DNA of 64,000 nt from Hyphomicrobiaceae bacterium (GCA_900298995.1 OMIC01000037.1:62001-126000), one strand, 5' to 3'; counted from the first letter of the stretch, positions 9,713-17,975 are shown. A program made the numbers and translations. The notes: generated from the sequence alone by a model not told the origin.

Positions 9713-10209
9713 GCGAGACCCTTGTGCTTCTCGACGAAATCGGCGAGCGCCGACACGTCGTCTCGGTCGAAGACCGGTACCGGTGCCGCCGTGATCCTGC
9801 CCTTGGCCGCGATGGCCACGACGGTCGGATCGCTGCCCGCCAGTTCCGGATGAGAGAGTTCCAGGTTCCGGACTTCGATCTTGTCATGACCATCGCGCTT
9901 GTAGCCTTCGATGATGACGAGATCGCAGGGGGCGAGCTTGGACAGTATCTCCGCGAGCGGCGGCTCGTCGTCATCGCGCGATTCATGGATGATAGCCCAG
10001 CGATGGCGCGATACGACCGCCACTTCGGAGGCGCCTGCCTTGCGGTGGCGGAAACTGTCGCGGCCCTCATGGTCGATGTCGAAGGAATGATGGGCGTGCT
10101 TCACCGTCGAGACGCGGTATCCGCGCCGGGTCAGTTCCCTCACCAGCTTCTCGACCAGCGTGGTCTTGCCCGCATTCTTGAAGCCTGCAACGCCGATGAC
10201 CTTGTTCAT
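9709..10209 (-). CDS. mobB: Molybdopterin-guanine dinucleotide biosynthesis adaptor MobB
   Basis: A 166-residue GTP-binding adaptor that assists MobA in attaching GMP to molybdopterin. The P-loop GFKNAGKT is at residues 9-16, followed by VSTVKHAHHSFDIDHEGRDS, which is diagnostic of MobB, and VIIEGYKRD. It overlaps mobA upstream and DUF924 downstream by ATGA on both sides, so the three are probably made as one coupled set with the MOSC gene. Confidence 0.93.
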   Translation of the reverse strand: MNKVIGVAGFKNAGKTTLVEKLVRELTRRGYRVSTVKHAHHSFDIDHEGRDSFRHRKAGASEVAVVSRHRWAIIHESRDDDEPPLAEILSKLAPCDLVIIEGYKRDGHDKIEVRNLELSHPELAGSDPTVVAIAAKGRITAAPVPVFDRDDVSALADFVEKHKGLA

Positions 10210-10799
10210 GACTGAAACTCTGCCGCAATACGCCCGGCCTCGGCAAGATCATCCGGCGTGTTCACGTTGAAGAACGGATCATAAGGTTCAACCGGCCAGT
10301 CGACGACCACCGCGCGTGCGCGCTCGACCCAGTCCTGCATGCGCGGCACATGGGCCATGCCCAGGGCCGCAACGGCCTCGCCCAGCAGCGAGGCCGCCCA
10401 CAGGCCCGTGAGATAATGCGCCTGGCCCCCGGAGGCTGCGATGGCGGCAGGACTGTCTGCCGCAGCAAGGCGCATGACGAGATCACGCGGCAGAAACGGC
10501 GTGTCGGAGGGCACCGTCAGAACGAAATCAAAACCCCGGTCCACGGCAAACTGCAGTGCGGCATGCAGCCCGGCGAGGGGTGTCGCCACGCCGCCTGGCC
10601 TGTCCGCAACGATCGGACAGCCCGTTCCGGAAAATCTCCCGGCCGGACCATTGGCATTGATCGCAACCAACGTCACCTGCGGTGCAAGGCGCTCGATGAT
10701 GCGCGCCAGAATGTGTCTGCCGCCAATCTCCGCAAATGCCTTTTCCTGCCCCATGCGCGAGGAGCGCCCTCCTGCCACGATGACGGCAGCAAGCTTCAT
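10206..10799 (-). CDS. mobA: Molybdenum cofactor guanylyltransferase
   Basis: Transfers GMP from GTP to Mo-molybdopterin, giving the bis-MGD cofactor of DMSO-reductase-family enzymes. The nucleotidyltransferase signature VAGGRSSRMGQEKA lies at residues 8-21, with FVLTVPSDTPFLP near 90-105 and the late DPFFNVNTPDDL typical of MobA. The chosen ATG at 10799 overlaps the MOSC stop (ATGA) and places the glycine loop at the expected distance; the frame stays open to 10832 but that extension lies within the MOSC gene. Length 197 residues is normal. Confidence 0.93.
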   Translation of the reverse strand: MKLAAVIVAGGRSSRMGQEKAFAEIGGRHILARIIERLAPQVTLVAINANGPAGRFSGTGCPIVADRPGGVATPLAGLHAALQFAVDRGFDFVLTVPSDTPFLPRDLVMRLAAADSPAAIAASGGQAHYLTGLWAASLLGEAVAALGMAHVPRMQDWVERARAVVVDWPVEPYDPFFNVNTPDDLAEAGRIAAEFQS

Positions 10800-11380
10800 C
10801 TGTGGGCATAGATCCGCTGGGGCGGGATCCACACGGTGATCCGATCACCTGCACGGATCATACCCTCGGCCTCGACCCACCCCACAACACCACGCTTGTG
10901 CATGGCGGCCTTGACGAAGCTCATGGCGGGATCCGGATGGTGCCGGGCGATGATGTCCGCCGGATAGCGGCAGGGATGGTTCTCGGCATCGACCACGACC
11001 ATGGCACCGGAGGCAAACTGCAGGCGGCTGCCCGGCGGCAGAAGCGTGAGATCGGGAATGCCGCGCACCACCATGTTGGCGCCGAGCCATTGCGGCGCGA
11101 CGGCCGGAAGTCCCATGCGCGCCGCGATCTCCGCCAGCTCCTCCTGAGACAGGATCGAGAGCTGCCGCGAATTGCGGACTTCGGTCCCGCGCCTGTACTG
11201 CTTCAGCATGCGGCTGTCCGACTTGCGCGTCAGGCCGCCATGGCAATCGCCCTCCATGCCGGAAAAGGCCAGCCGGGCCTCGGTCACCGGCTGTTTTTCC
11301 AGGCCGGACTTGCGCGAGGGATTGGCAAGCAGCATGTCCACGACGCCATCCACGGACAGCCTGGTCAGAAGCTCCGGCAC
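10796..11380 (-). CDS. MOSC domain-containing protein
   Basis: MOSC (Mo-cofactor sulfurase C-terminal) fold protein, proposed for this family to handle sulfur or the molybdenum cofactor. Seen: FSGMEGDCHGG, SILSQEELAEIAARMG, WLGANMVVRGIPDLTLLPPGS and the cysteine in VVDAENHPCRYPAD, the usual MOSC cysteine region. I chose GTG 11380, which has GGGAG 8 nt upstream. An ATG at 11425 is also in frame, but it would share its bases with the tusA start on the other strand. Downstream are mobA and mobB, supporting a Moco-related role. Confidence 0.82.
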   Translation of the reverse strand: MPELLTRLSVDGVVDMLLANPSRKSGLEKQPVTEARLAFSGMEGDCHGGLTRKSDSRMLKQYRRGTEVRNSRQLSILSQEELAEIAARMGLPAVAPQWLGANMVVRGIPDLTLLPPGSRLQFASGAMVVVDAENHPCRYPADIIARHHPDPAMSFVKAAMHKRGVVGWVEAEGMIRAGDRITVWIPPQRIYAHR

Positions 11381-11423
11381 GCTTGTCACTCCCTTTTTCA
11401 CAATGCTAGCTTCTATCCCGGTC

Positions 11424-11660
11424 ATGGCTGAAAATCATTCGGAAACGACGCTCGATCTCTCCGGCCTGCTGTGCCCGCTTCCCGTGCTGAAAGCCCGCAA
11501 GCGACTCGAGACCATGGCATCGGGCGCCATTCTCAAGGTCATTGCCACGGACCCCATGTCCGCAATAGACATGCCCCACTTCTGCAACGAGCAGGGCCAC
11601 GCACTTCTGGAGCAGGCCAGGGATGGTGGCGCCCTCATATTCAGGATCAGACGGAAATGA
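11424..11660 (+). CDS. TusA family sulfurtransferase
   Basis: A 78-residue sulfur carrier with the CPxP motif (C17 PLP) in GLLCPLPVLKARK, the persulfide-bearing cysteine of the TusA/SirA family. A longer open frame to 11172 runs into the MOSC gene and is rejected. No clear Shine-Dalgarno sequence precedes ATG 11424. It is divergent from the MOSC gene and overlaps the hydrolase gene downstream by ATGA. It could supply sulfur for tRNA thiolation or for the molybdenum cofactor genes opposite. Confidence 0.9.
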   Translation: MAENHSETTLDLSGLLCPLPVLKARKRLETMASGAILKVIATDPMSAIDMPHFCNEQGHALLEQARDGGALIFRIRRK

Positions 11661-12535
11661 CATTCGATTTCGGCGCCTTCAACAACTGGGCTTCCCTGAA
11701 GAAGGTTGCCATCCGCGATGTCGATACGGCTTTCGCCAGTGACGCCCGGATCGATGCCGAATGGAAGGACCTGAATTTCCATGCGCGCCCCGATCTCGCC
11801 AATGCCCGGACGGAATATGCGGCGGTCGAGGCGATACTGGCCGGTGCCGGCGCCGAGCTGATCAGGCTTCCGGCGGGCGAGGGCCTGACGCTCGATTCGA
11901 TCTACACCCATGACGCCCTGATCGTGACGCCGCGCGGGCTCGTCAAGCCGCGGATGGGCAAACCCCAGCGCCGCAAGGAATCAGAGGTCAACGGCGCAGC
12001 CCTGGAGAAGCTGGGCTTTCCGATTGCCGGCGAGATCACCGGCGAGGGCAAGGTCGAAGGCGGCGATCTCGTATGGATCGACCGCTACACCCTGCTGGCC
12101 GGCGTCGGCTACCGCACCAATCTCGAGGGGCTCCGGCAACTGGGCGAACTGGCTGGCCCCGATGTCGAGATCCTGTGGTTCGACATGCCGCACTACAAGG
12201 GACGGTCGGATGTCTTCCATCTCATGTCGTGCCTGTCGCCGCTCGACCATGACCTTGCCGTCGTCTATCCACCGCTGATGGCGGTGCGGCAGATCGAATT
12301 CCTCGAGTCGCGCGGCATCAGGTTCGTCGAAGTGCCGCCGGAGGAATTCGACACCATGGGCTGCAATGTCCTGGCGCTTGGACCGCGCCACGCCATGATG
12401 GTCGAAGGCAACCCGGAAACGGAACGCCGCATGAGAGCCATGGGCGTGAGGGTCGAGGTCATCAAGGGAACCGACATCTGCCGCAAGGGCGAGGGCGGCC
12501 CGACCTGCATGACCAGGCCGCTGGTCCGCGGCTGA
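11657..12535 (+). CDS. Dimethylargininase / arginine-deiminase-like hydrolase
   Basis: A 292-residue protein of the guanidino-group-modifying (amidinotransferase/DDAH) fold. Seen in order: HDALIVTPRG, VEGGDLVWIDRYTLLAGVGYRTN, DVFHLMSCLSPLD with the likely catalytic histidine, and GGPTCMTRPL at the C-terminus with the likely catalytic cysteine C284. This matches the Asp/Glu-His-Cys arrangement of these hydrolases. The substrate (dimethylarginine, arginine or another guanidine) is not decided. The start ATG overlaps the tusA stop (ATGA), an unusual coupling. Confidence 0.8.
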   Translation: MTFDFGAFNNWASLKKVAIRDVDTAFASDARIDAEWKDLNFHARPDLANARTEYAAVEAILAGAGAELIRLPAGEGLTLDSIYTHDALIVTPRGLVKPRMGKPQRRKESEVNGAALEKLGFPIAGEITGEGKVEGGDLVWIDRYTLLAGVGYRTNLEGLRQLGELAGPDVEILWFDMPHYKGRSDVFHLMSCLSPLDHDLAVVYPPLMAVRQIEFLESRGIRFVEVPPEEFDTMGCNVLALGPRHAMMVEGNPETERRMRAMGVRVEVIKGTDICRKGEGGPTCMTRPLVRG

Positions 12536-12549
12536 CGGGTGCGGGGCTC

Positions 12550-12900
12550 TCAGCCCAGCAATTCCTGGATCTTCTTGGAAAATCCCACCGTCACGCTGCC
12601 GTCCCGGTGCTCGATGACCGGGCGGCGGATCAGCGAGGGATTGTCGACGGCAAGGGCAACGGCCTTGGTCTCGGACAGATTTGCCGTCTTCTCCGGCGCA
12701 AGTCCGCGCCAGGTGTAGCCGGCCCTGTTGATCATCTTCTCCCAGCCGCCCAGCGCCTTGGACCATTTCGCGACCTGTTCCCGTGTGACGGGATCATCCT
12801 TCACGTCGGAGAAACTGTGCCTGATCCTGTGATCGTCAAGCCAGTCCCTGGCTTTCTGGCAGGTGGAACATTTGGACAGTCCATAGAGCTTCAGCGTCAT
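12550..12900 (-). CDS. ArsC/Spx family thioredoxin-fold reductase
   Basis: A 116-residue protein starting with a thioredoxin-like strand and a CxxC (C11-S-T-C14) in GLSKCSTCQKARDWL, with the conserved arginine region PSLIRRPVIEH near residue 90. This is the YffB/ArsC-like layout. No arsenic genes are nearby, so a glutaredoxin-type or arsenate reductase role is equally open. It lies 7 bp downstream of the CobW gene and is probably the last gene of the dacA-DMT-CobW-ArsC run. Confidence 0.85.
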   Translation of the reverse strand: MTLKLYGLSKCSTCQKARDWLDDHRIRHSFSDVKDDPVTREQVAKWSKALGGWEKMINRAGYTWRGLAPEKTANLSETKAVALAVDNPSLIRRPVIEHRDGSVTVGFSKKIQELLG

Positions 12901-12907
12901 GTCGGGA

Positions 12908-14032
12908 TCACCTGTTCAATGAGAGCGTCTTGTCGGTGAAGGCGTCCGCTCCGCCGCTGATCTGATCGGTGAAGGCCCGGAACAGCTTCTCGATCATCGG
13001 TTTTTCAATGTCCTTCACAATGAACACGAGGCGGGTGCGCACGTCACCGTCCGGCCAGGCATCGAGCCTGACAGGTGGATGGAATACGTGCTGAACGCCG
13101 TGCAGGACCACCGGCCGCGAGGGATCGTCCGACACCCTGACGATGCCCTTCATGCGCAGCATGTTGGCGCCGTGATAGGACTTGAGCAGCTCCATGAACA
13201 GCTCGAGTCCCTGCGGGCTGATGGCATTGGCCTCGGTGAAGCTGAAGGAGCGGATGTGATCATCATGGCGTGACACGTCATGGTGGTGGTCATGCCCATG
13301 ATCATGCCCATGATGACGGTGCCGCCGTCCACGCTTCTCGCCGGTCTCATGGGCTTCGACGGCAAGCCAGCCCTGCACGTCCGGCGTCTTGGTCCGGGGG
13401 TCGAACAATCCCATGGTGAACAGGCGCTCGGCGGTTGCCTCATTGCGGTGGGTGGTCAGAAGCCGTGCCGCCGGATTGAGCTTCCGAAGCCGTCCGATGA
13501 TGGCAAACAGCATCTCCTCGCCCGCACGGCCGACCAGCAGGTCGACCTTGGTCAGCACGATGCGGTCCGCCACGGCCACCTGCTTGACGGCTTCGGCGTG
13601 CTGATCCAGCGTCGCCATGCCGTTGAAGGCATCGACCACGGTGATCACGCCTTCCAGCCGGCAGGCTGCCAGAAGACCTGGCTCGCTCATCACCGCGTGC
13701 AGAACCGGTGCGGGATCGGCAAGCCCGGTGGTCTCGATGATGATCCGGTTGAAGCGCCGGATGTGACCGCCTGCGCGACGTGCGAGCAGGTCGTGGATGG
13801 TGTCGATGAGATCGCCCCGGATGGTGCAGCACAGGCAGCCCGACGCTAGCTCGATCACATTCTCGTCGGCCCGCTCGACGAGAAGATGATCAATCCCGAC
13901 ATCGCCGAACTCATTGATAATGACGGCGGCATCCGACAGAAACGGATCCTTCAGCAGGAAATTCAGCAGCGTTGTCTTTCCGGCTCCGAGAAAGCCGGTC
14001 AGGACCGCAACGGGGATCGGGGCACTGGTCAT
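12908..14032 (-). CDS. CobW/COG0523 family GTP-binding metallochaperone
   Basis: A 374-residue G3E GTPase. The Walker A GFLGAGKTT is at residues 13-21, NEFGDVGIDH at 40-49, the metal-binding GCLCC at 65-69 and LTKVDLL near 165. A histidine/aspartate-rich loop (HRHHGHDHGHDHHHD) lies near residue 235 before the CobW C-terminal domain. Family members deliver zinc or cobalt to client enzymes. ATG 14032 is chosen because the P-loop then sits near the N-terminus; the frame is open to 14104. I see no Zur box in the short upstream gap. The target is unknown. Confidence 0.88.
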   Translation of the reverse strand: MTSAPIPVAVLTGFLGAGKTTLLNFLLKDPFLSDAAVIINEFGDVGIDHLLVERADENVIELASGCLCCTIRGDLIDTIHDLLARRAGGHIRRFNRIIIETTGLADPAPVLHAVMSEPGLLAACRLEGVITVVDAFNGMATLDQHAEAVKQVAVADRIVLTKVDLLVGRAGEEMLFAIIGRLRKLNPAARLLTTHRNEATAERLFTMGLFDPRTKTPDVQGWLAVEAHETGEKRGRRHRHHGHDHGHDHHHDVSRHDDHIRSFSFTEANAISPQGLELFMELLKSYHGANMLRMKGIVRVSDDPSRPVVLHGVQHVFHPPVRLDAWPDGDVRTRLVFIVKDIEKPMIEKLFRAFTDQISGGADAFTDKTLSLNR

Positions 14033-14036
14033 GGCA

Positions 14037-14927
14037 CTAAATCTTACGCCGTCCGAGCAGCGTTGATGCCACAAGAGCGGCAAGAACGAGACCGCCTCCG
14101 GCATACTGGTTCATCTGCAACCGTTCCCCCAGCGCAATGGCAGCGACGGCGGTGGCTACCACCGGCTCGAGATTGAAGACGGGCGCCACGATCGAGGCGG
14201 CGGCAAAGCGCAGGGACAGCATGTGGGCCATATAGGCAATGATGTAGACCACGGCCACGGCCACCAGAAACACCAGACCGACATGGTCGGCAGATCCCCC
14301 GGGCAGAAACCTCAGCGTTCCCGACCCGGCCATCACCGCGATGAGCAGCACCGGCGGCAGGATCGTCATGTGGACGAGGGCGCCAAAGGCCGCCGGCGCC
14401 ATGTAGCGCGAGATGGCCCGGCCCGAAAAGAACTGCAGCGTGGCCCCGGCTGCGGCAAGAGCGGCAAGAGCGATGCCGCGGATGTCGAGGTCCTCGAAGC
14501 TTGGCCCGATGGCCACCGCAAGACCGCCGAAGGCGACGCCGGCAATGAGGATGCGCACCAGACCCGGGCTGCGCCGCTCGACGGCGGGGGCCAGCACCAT
14601 GATGAGGACAGGGAAGAGATAGAAGATGATGACCGCCAGGCCGACCGGAATGAACTGGATGGACCCGAGATAGGCGACGGACACGAAGAAGGTTGCAACC
14701 GATTGCCCGATGAAGCTCGGAATGGCGGCTTTCGGAACGGCCAGACGTTCATTCTGGACAATGGCAATGATGGCGAAGACGACCGATATCAGAAAGGTCC
14801 GGAACAGCGTGCTTTCGATCGGGGGAATGCCATTGACGTAGGCGGCTCGCACGAAGATCGGAACGAAGCCGTAGAGTGCGGCCGCGCCCAGCGCACAGGC
14901 AATGCCCAGTCCCGCCCTCTTGATCAT
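14037..14927 (-). CDS. DMT (EamA) family transporter
   Basis: A 296-residue membrane protein with about ten hydrophobic helices (LGIACALGAAALYGFVPIF at the start, GGGLVLAALVASTLL at the end) and two EamA repeats. ATG 14927 overlaps the dacA stop by ATGA; the longer frame to 15146 is an artefact of dacA. It lies between dacA and the CobW GTPase (4 bp gap), all co-directional. The substrate is unknown. Confidence 0.83.
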   Translation of the reverse strand: MIKRAGLGIACALGAAALYGFVPIFVRAAYVNGIPPIESTLFRTFLISVVFAIIAIVQNERLAVPKAAIPSFIGQSVATFFVSVAYLGSIQFIPVGLAVIIFYLFPVLIMVLAPAVERRSPGLVRILIAGVAFGGLAVAIGPSFEDLDIRGIALAALAAAGATLQFFSGRAISRYMAPAAFGALVHMTILPPVLLIAVMAGSGTLRFLPGGSADHVGLVFLVAVAVVYIIAYMAHMLSLRFAAASIVAPVFNLEPVVATAVAAIALGERLQMNQYAGGGLVLAALVASTLLGRRKI

Positions 14928-16210
14928 TGTGATCCGTTCTTCGGGCGGGTCTTGCGCCCTCCCGGAGCCTTGGTCTTGCCGGGATCGTCGCCCTCGGGAT
15001 CTGCCGCAGCACCAGGCGGTGGCGCGGGATCGGGCAGCAGGGCAGCGATCTTTGCGAAGACCTCGGGGGCAATCACCTCGCAGGGGGCTTTTTCGGCATG
15101 ATAGCGTATACAGGCCGACCGGGCGGTGGCCTCGTCGAGCTTCCACATGGCGGCGGCAAAACCACGCTGGTCGGGCAGGCGAATTATCCCCGGGTCTCCG
15201 GCAAGCAAAATGCCGGAGGGGCTGAGCATGCGGCCGCGCAGGGCCATGTCCGCGGTGGCAGGGCTTTCATAATTGCCAAAAGACACGCCCCAGCCAGCGA
15301 GATCGCCCGACCGCGCCAGGGTCACCGGCTTGTACTTGCAAACCTGGCGCGTCATGTCCGTCGGGACGATCGCGCCGGTCTGCACATTGACGAGTGACTG
15401 GAGTTTGGGCCGTGGCGCCGCCGGTCGCGAAAACCCGTCGACCAGAAGCATCTCGGCAAGATCGGCGCGGTGCTTGCTACTGCCAGCGCCAAGGATCACG
15501 GCGCCGAGGCGACGTCCGTCACGGGTCGCGGTGGCGACCAGATTGAAGCCCGAACTGCAGACGAAGCCGGTCTTCATGCCGTCCGCTTCGGGCATCTGTC
15601 GCAGAAGTGCGTTGTGGTTGGCAAGCTTGCGTTTTCCGACCGCGAGGAAGGATTGGGCGAAATAGTGGTCATATTCGGGAAAATCGCGCAGCAATGCCGA
15701 GGCGAGCAGCGCCAGGTCACGGGCCGTGCTGATGTGGCGCGGATCGTAGAGCCCGTTGGGATTGACGAAATGCGTCCCCGTCATGCCAAGTCTGCGGGAC
15801 TCCGCATTCATCTCGGCGACAAAGGCCGCAGCGCTGCCTGACGCGGCTTCGGCAAGCACATAGGCCATGTCATTGGCGGAATAGACGAGCAGTGCGGCGA
15901 GAGCGAATTTGACGCTGATCTCGCTTCCCACCGGCATGCCGATCTTGCTGGGCGGCTGGACATGCGCAAGTGCCGATACCGGAATCTTCTGCTTGAGATC
16001 GAGCTGCCCGGATCTCAGCTTCTCGAACACGACATAGGCGGTCATCAGCTTGGTGAGCGATGCGGGATACCAGGGATCCCCGGCGCGATCCTGCGAGATC
16101 ACCTCGCCACTGGCCGGATCAAACAGCAAGGACGGCCCGCCGGCCACGGCCTGAGGCACCGCGCCCAGCAGCAGCAGCAGGATCAGGAGGGCGCGCTGGA
16201 GATGGGGCAA
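14924..16210 (-). CDS. Serine-type D-Ala-D-Ala carboxypeptidase (PBP5 family)
   Basis: Trims the terminal D-alanine from peptidoglycan stem peptides in the periplasm. Residues 1-24 form a signal peptide (ALLILLLLLGAVPQAVAG). The catalytic SxxK is S51-L-T-K54, the SxN motif is in VYSANDMAYVL and the KTG motif in DGMKTGFVCSSGF. The C-terminal 30 residues are rich in proline, glycine and lysine rather than a clear amphipathic anchor. The frame opens with TTG at 16210 (a GGAG lies 10 nt upstream); no in-frame ATG is close. It heads a four-gene run. Confidence 0.9.
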   Translation of the reverse strand: MPHLQRALLILLLLLGAVPQAVAGGPSLLFDPASGEVISQDRAGDPWYPASLTKLMTAYVVFEKLRSGQLDLKQKIPVSALAHVQPPSKIGMPVGSEISVKFALAALLVYSANDMAYVLAEAASGSAAAFVAEMNAESRRLGMTGTHFVNPNGLYDPRHISTARDLALLASALLRDFPEYDHYFAQSFLAVGKRKLANHNALLRQMPEADGMKTGFVCSSGFNLVATATRDGRRLGAVILGAGSSKHRADLAEMLLVDGFSRPAAPRPKLQSLVNVQTGAIVPTDMTRQVCKYKPVTLARSGDLAGWGVSFGNYESPATADMALRGRMLSPSGILLAGDPGIIRLPDQRGFAAAMWKLDEATARSACIRYHAEKAPCEVIAPEVFAKIAALLPDPAPPPGAAADPEGDDPGKTKAPGGRKTRPKNGSQ

Positions 16211-16300
16211 GGCTTCGCTTCTCCGGGGACTGGAATCAGGGCCGAGCCCCTTTCACATCACACGAACATGCCGGAACTGCGGCGACAGGACACGGCCGGT

Positions 16301-16386
16301 TGGTGCCCCTGGAGGGACTCGAACCCCCACGCCCTTGCGGGCAACAGATTTTGAGTCTGCCGCGTCTACCATTCCGCCACAGAGGC
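16301..16386 (-). tRNA. tRNA-Leu (CAA)
   Basis: An 86-nt cloverleaf on the minus strand. The acceptor stem GCCTCTG pairs with CAGGGGC (one G-U pair), the A-box GTGGCGGAATGGTAGACGC and TTCGAGTC T-loop are present, and there is an extra variable-arm hairpin (TGCCCGCAAGGGCG), as in a class II leucine tRNA. The anticodon loop CTCAAAA gives CAA (16351-16353), reading UUG. The 3' CCA is encoded (16301-16303). No clear Rho-independent terminator follows. Confidence 0.95.
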
Positions 16387-16397
16387 AAGCCAAAATC

Positions 16398-16426
16398 CGC
16401 ATAATTGCCTGCCCTTGCGCCGTCAA
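16398..16426 (-). promoter_or_regulatory. Candidate promoter of tRNA-Leu
   Basis: On the minus strand TTGACG (16426-16421) and TATGCG (16403-16398) are separated by exactly 17 bp. The -10 ends 11 nt before the first tRNA base, a fitting sigma-70-type placement. The -10 match is moderate. Confidence 0.5.
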
Positions 16427-16451
16427 CCGTAAAGGGCGAGAAGCTGTGTCC

Positions 16452-16871
16452 ATGATCCGGATCACCGACTCACTTGCGATCAGCGCGGATGAGATTGCCT
16501 GGGCCTTCACGCGGGCCTCGGGGCCGGGCGGCCAGAACGTCAACAAGGTGTCGACGGCCGTCGAACTCCGCTTCGATGTGGCCCGCGCCTTCCTGCCGGG
16601 GGACCTCAAGGCCAGGCTCAGGCCTCTGGCCGGGCGGCAACTCACGCAGGACGGAATCCTCCTCATCACCTGCCAGGAGACCCGCTCGCAGGAGCGAAAC
16701 CGCGAGATCGCCCTGCAGAAGCTCGTCGAACTCCTGCGCAAGGCCGCAGAGCGTCCGAAGCGGCGCATCGCCACGCGACCCACCCGCGCCTCGAAGACCA
16801 GGCGGCTCGATTCCAAGGCCCGGCATTCCCAGACCAAGAAACTGCGCCGCGCGCGGCCGGAGACGGATTGA
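16452..16871 (+). CDS. arfB: Alternative ribosome-rescue peptidyl-tRNA hydrolase ArfB
   Basis: A 139-residue release-factor-like protein with the catalytic GGQ at residues 26-28 (ASGPGGQNVNKVST) and a basic C-terminal tail (RRLDSKARHSQTKKLRRARP) that in ArfB enters the empty mRNA channel of stalled ribosomes. There is no codon-recognition domain, which distinguishes it from RF1/RF2. ATG 16452 is chosen; GTG 16446 is possible. It is divergent from the tRNA-Leu gene and 7 bp upstream of the VTT membrane gene. Confidence 0.92.
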   Translation: MIRITDSLAISADEIAWAFTRASGPGGQNVNKVSTAVELRFDVARAFLPGDLKARLRPLAGRQLTQDGILLITCQETRSQERNREIALQKLVELLRKAAERPKRRIATRPTRASKTRRLDSKARHSQTKKLRRARPETD

Positions 16872-16878
16872 GGCCGCG

Positions 16879-17490
16879 ATGCTGAGACGCCTCTACGACT
16901 GGACCCTGGCGCTGGCAGCGCGCGAGACAGCGGAAATCTGGCTCGCGGTGATCGCCTTTGTCGAAAGCTCCGTGTTTCTCATTCCGGCCGATGTGCTGTT
17001 CGTTCCCATGGCGCTGGCCCGGCCAAAACGTGCCTATCGCTACGCGCTGATCGCGACCGCAGCTTCGACGCTGGGCGGGATCGCCGGCTATGCCCTCGGC
17101 TATCTGGCGTTCGACGCCCTCGCAGCACCGGTTCTGGAATTCTACGGCAAGCTGGAGGCCTTCGAGCATCTGAAGAGTTGCGCCGGTGAGGACACGCTGA
17201 TGCTGCTGCTGGTCACTTCGGGCCTTGCACATCTGCCACCCATCAAGGTCGTCACCATACTGGCCGGCGTGGCGCAGATCAGCTTCGTGTTCTTTGTGAT
17301 CTCCTGCATCCTGGCACGCGGCGCCCGCTTCTTCGCACTGGGCTGGGCGCTGAGCCGGTTCGGCGAGCCGGTCAGGCGTTTCATCGAGCGCCGCCTGGGA
17401 GTGCTGGCGGCGGCAGTGGCGGCCGCCGCCATCATCCTCTATGTCGTCATCAAATATTCCGGTTTTGCTGAAGGCCTGAGCACATGCTGA
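16879..17490 (+). CDS. YqaA/DedA-like VTT domain membrane protein
   Basis: A 203-residue membrane protein. Seen: FVESSVFLIPADVLFVPMALARP, a YqaA-type re-entrant signature, then helices around GGIAGYALGYLAF, LAHLPPIKVVTILAGVAQI and a final single TM segment (LAAAVAAAAIILYVVI). VTT proteins are linked to phospholipid scrambling and membrane homeostasis, but the role here is unproven. It overlaps the dsbB start by 7 bp. Confidence 0.82.
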   Translation: MLRRLYDWTLALAARETAEIWLAVIAFVESSVFLIPADVLFVPMALARPKRAYRYALIATAASTLGGIAGYALGYLAFDALAAPVLEFYGKLEAFEHLKSCAGEDTLMLLLVTSGLAHLPPIKVVTILAGVAQISFVFFVISCILARGARFFALGWALSRFGEPVRRFIERRLGVLAAAVAAAAIILYVVIKYSGFAEGLSTC

Positions 17491-17975
17491 CCACTCTCAC
17501 GGCGCACCGCGCCGCCTTTCTGATCTTCGCAGTGGCTCTCGTCACCATCCTGGGCGCCTGGGTCTTCGAATATGCAGGCTTTGCACCCTGCGAACTCTGC
17601 CTCCTGCAGCGCTGGGCCTATTATGCCGGTGTTCCGCTGGCGCTCGCCGTGGCGCTGGCCGCACCTGCCAGTCCCGGACTGGCGCGCGCGGGACTGGTCC
17701 TGCTTGCCGTGCTGTGGCTCGGCAGCATGGCATTCGGCATCTACCATGCCGGCGTGGAGTGGAAATTCTGGCCCGGACCCAGCACCTGCACGGGAACGGG
17801 CGGACTTTCGGGGGGACTTCCCGATCTGAGCCGCCCGGTCGTGCTCTGCGACAGCCCGGCAATCCGAATTCTCGGATTGTCGCTGGCGGGCTGGAATGCG
17901 GTGATTTCGCTGGCGCTGGCGCTCGTGGCGCTTGCCGGCCTGCGCGCTCAGGGATCGAGTTCGGTATCCCAGTAG
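17484..17975 (+). CDS. dsbB: Disulfide bond formation protein B (DsbB)
   Basis: Inner-membrane quinone reductase that reoxidises DsbA. The 163-residue protein has four hydrophobic segments, the first periplasmic pair C36-E-L-C39 in APCELCLLQRWAYY, and a second cysteine pair in the loop PSTCTGTGG ... VVLCDSPA. Length and topology are normal. No dsbA is in the window. Its 3' end overlaps the convergent HNH nuclease by 28 bp. Confidence 0.9.
   Translation: MLTTLTAHRAAFLIFAVALVTILGAWVFEYAGFAPCELCLLQRWAYYAGVPLALAVALAAPASPGLARAGLVLLAVLWLGSMAFGIYHAGVEWKFWPGPSTCTGTGGLSGGLPDLSRPVVLCDSPAIRILGLSLAGWNAVISLALALVALAGLRAQGSSSVSQ

Noticed and set aside
16211-16300. Terminator after tRNA-Leu
   Set aside because: GGGGCTCGGCCC is short and lacks a T-run; nothing convincing.
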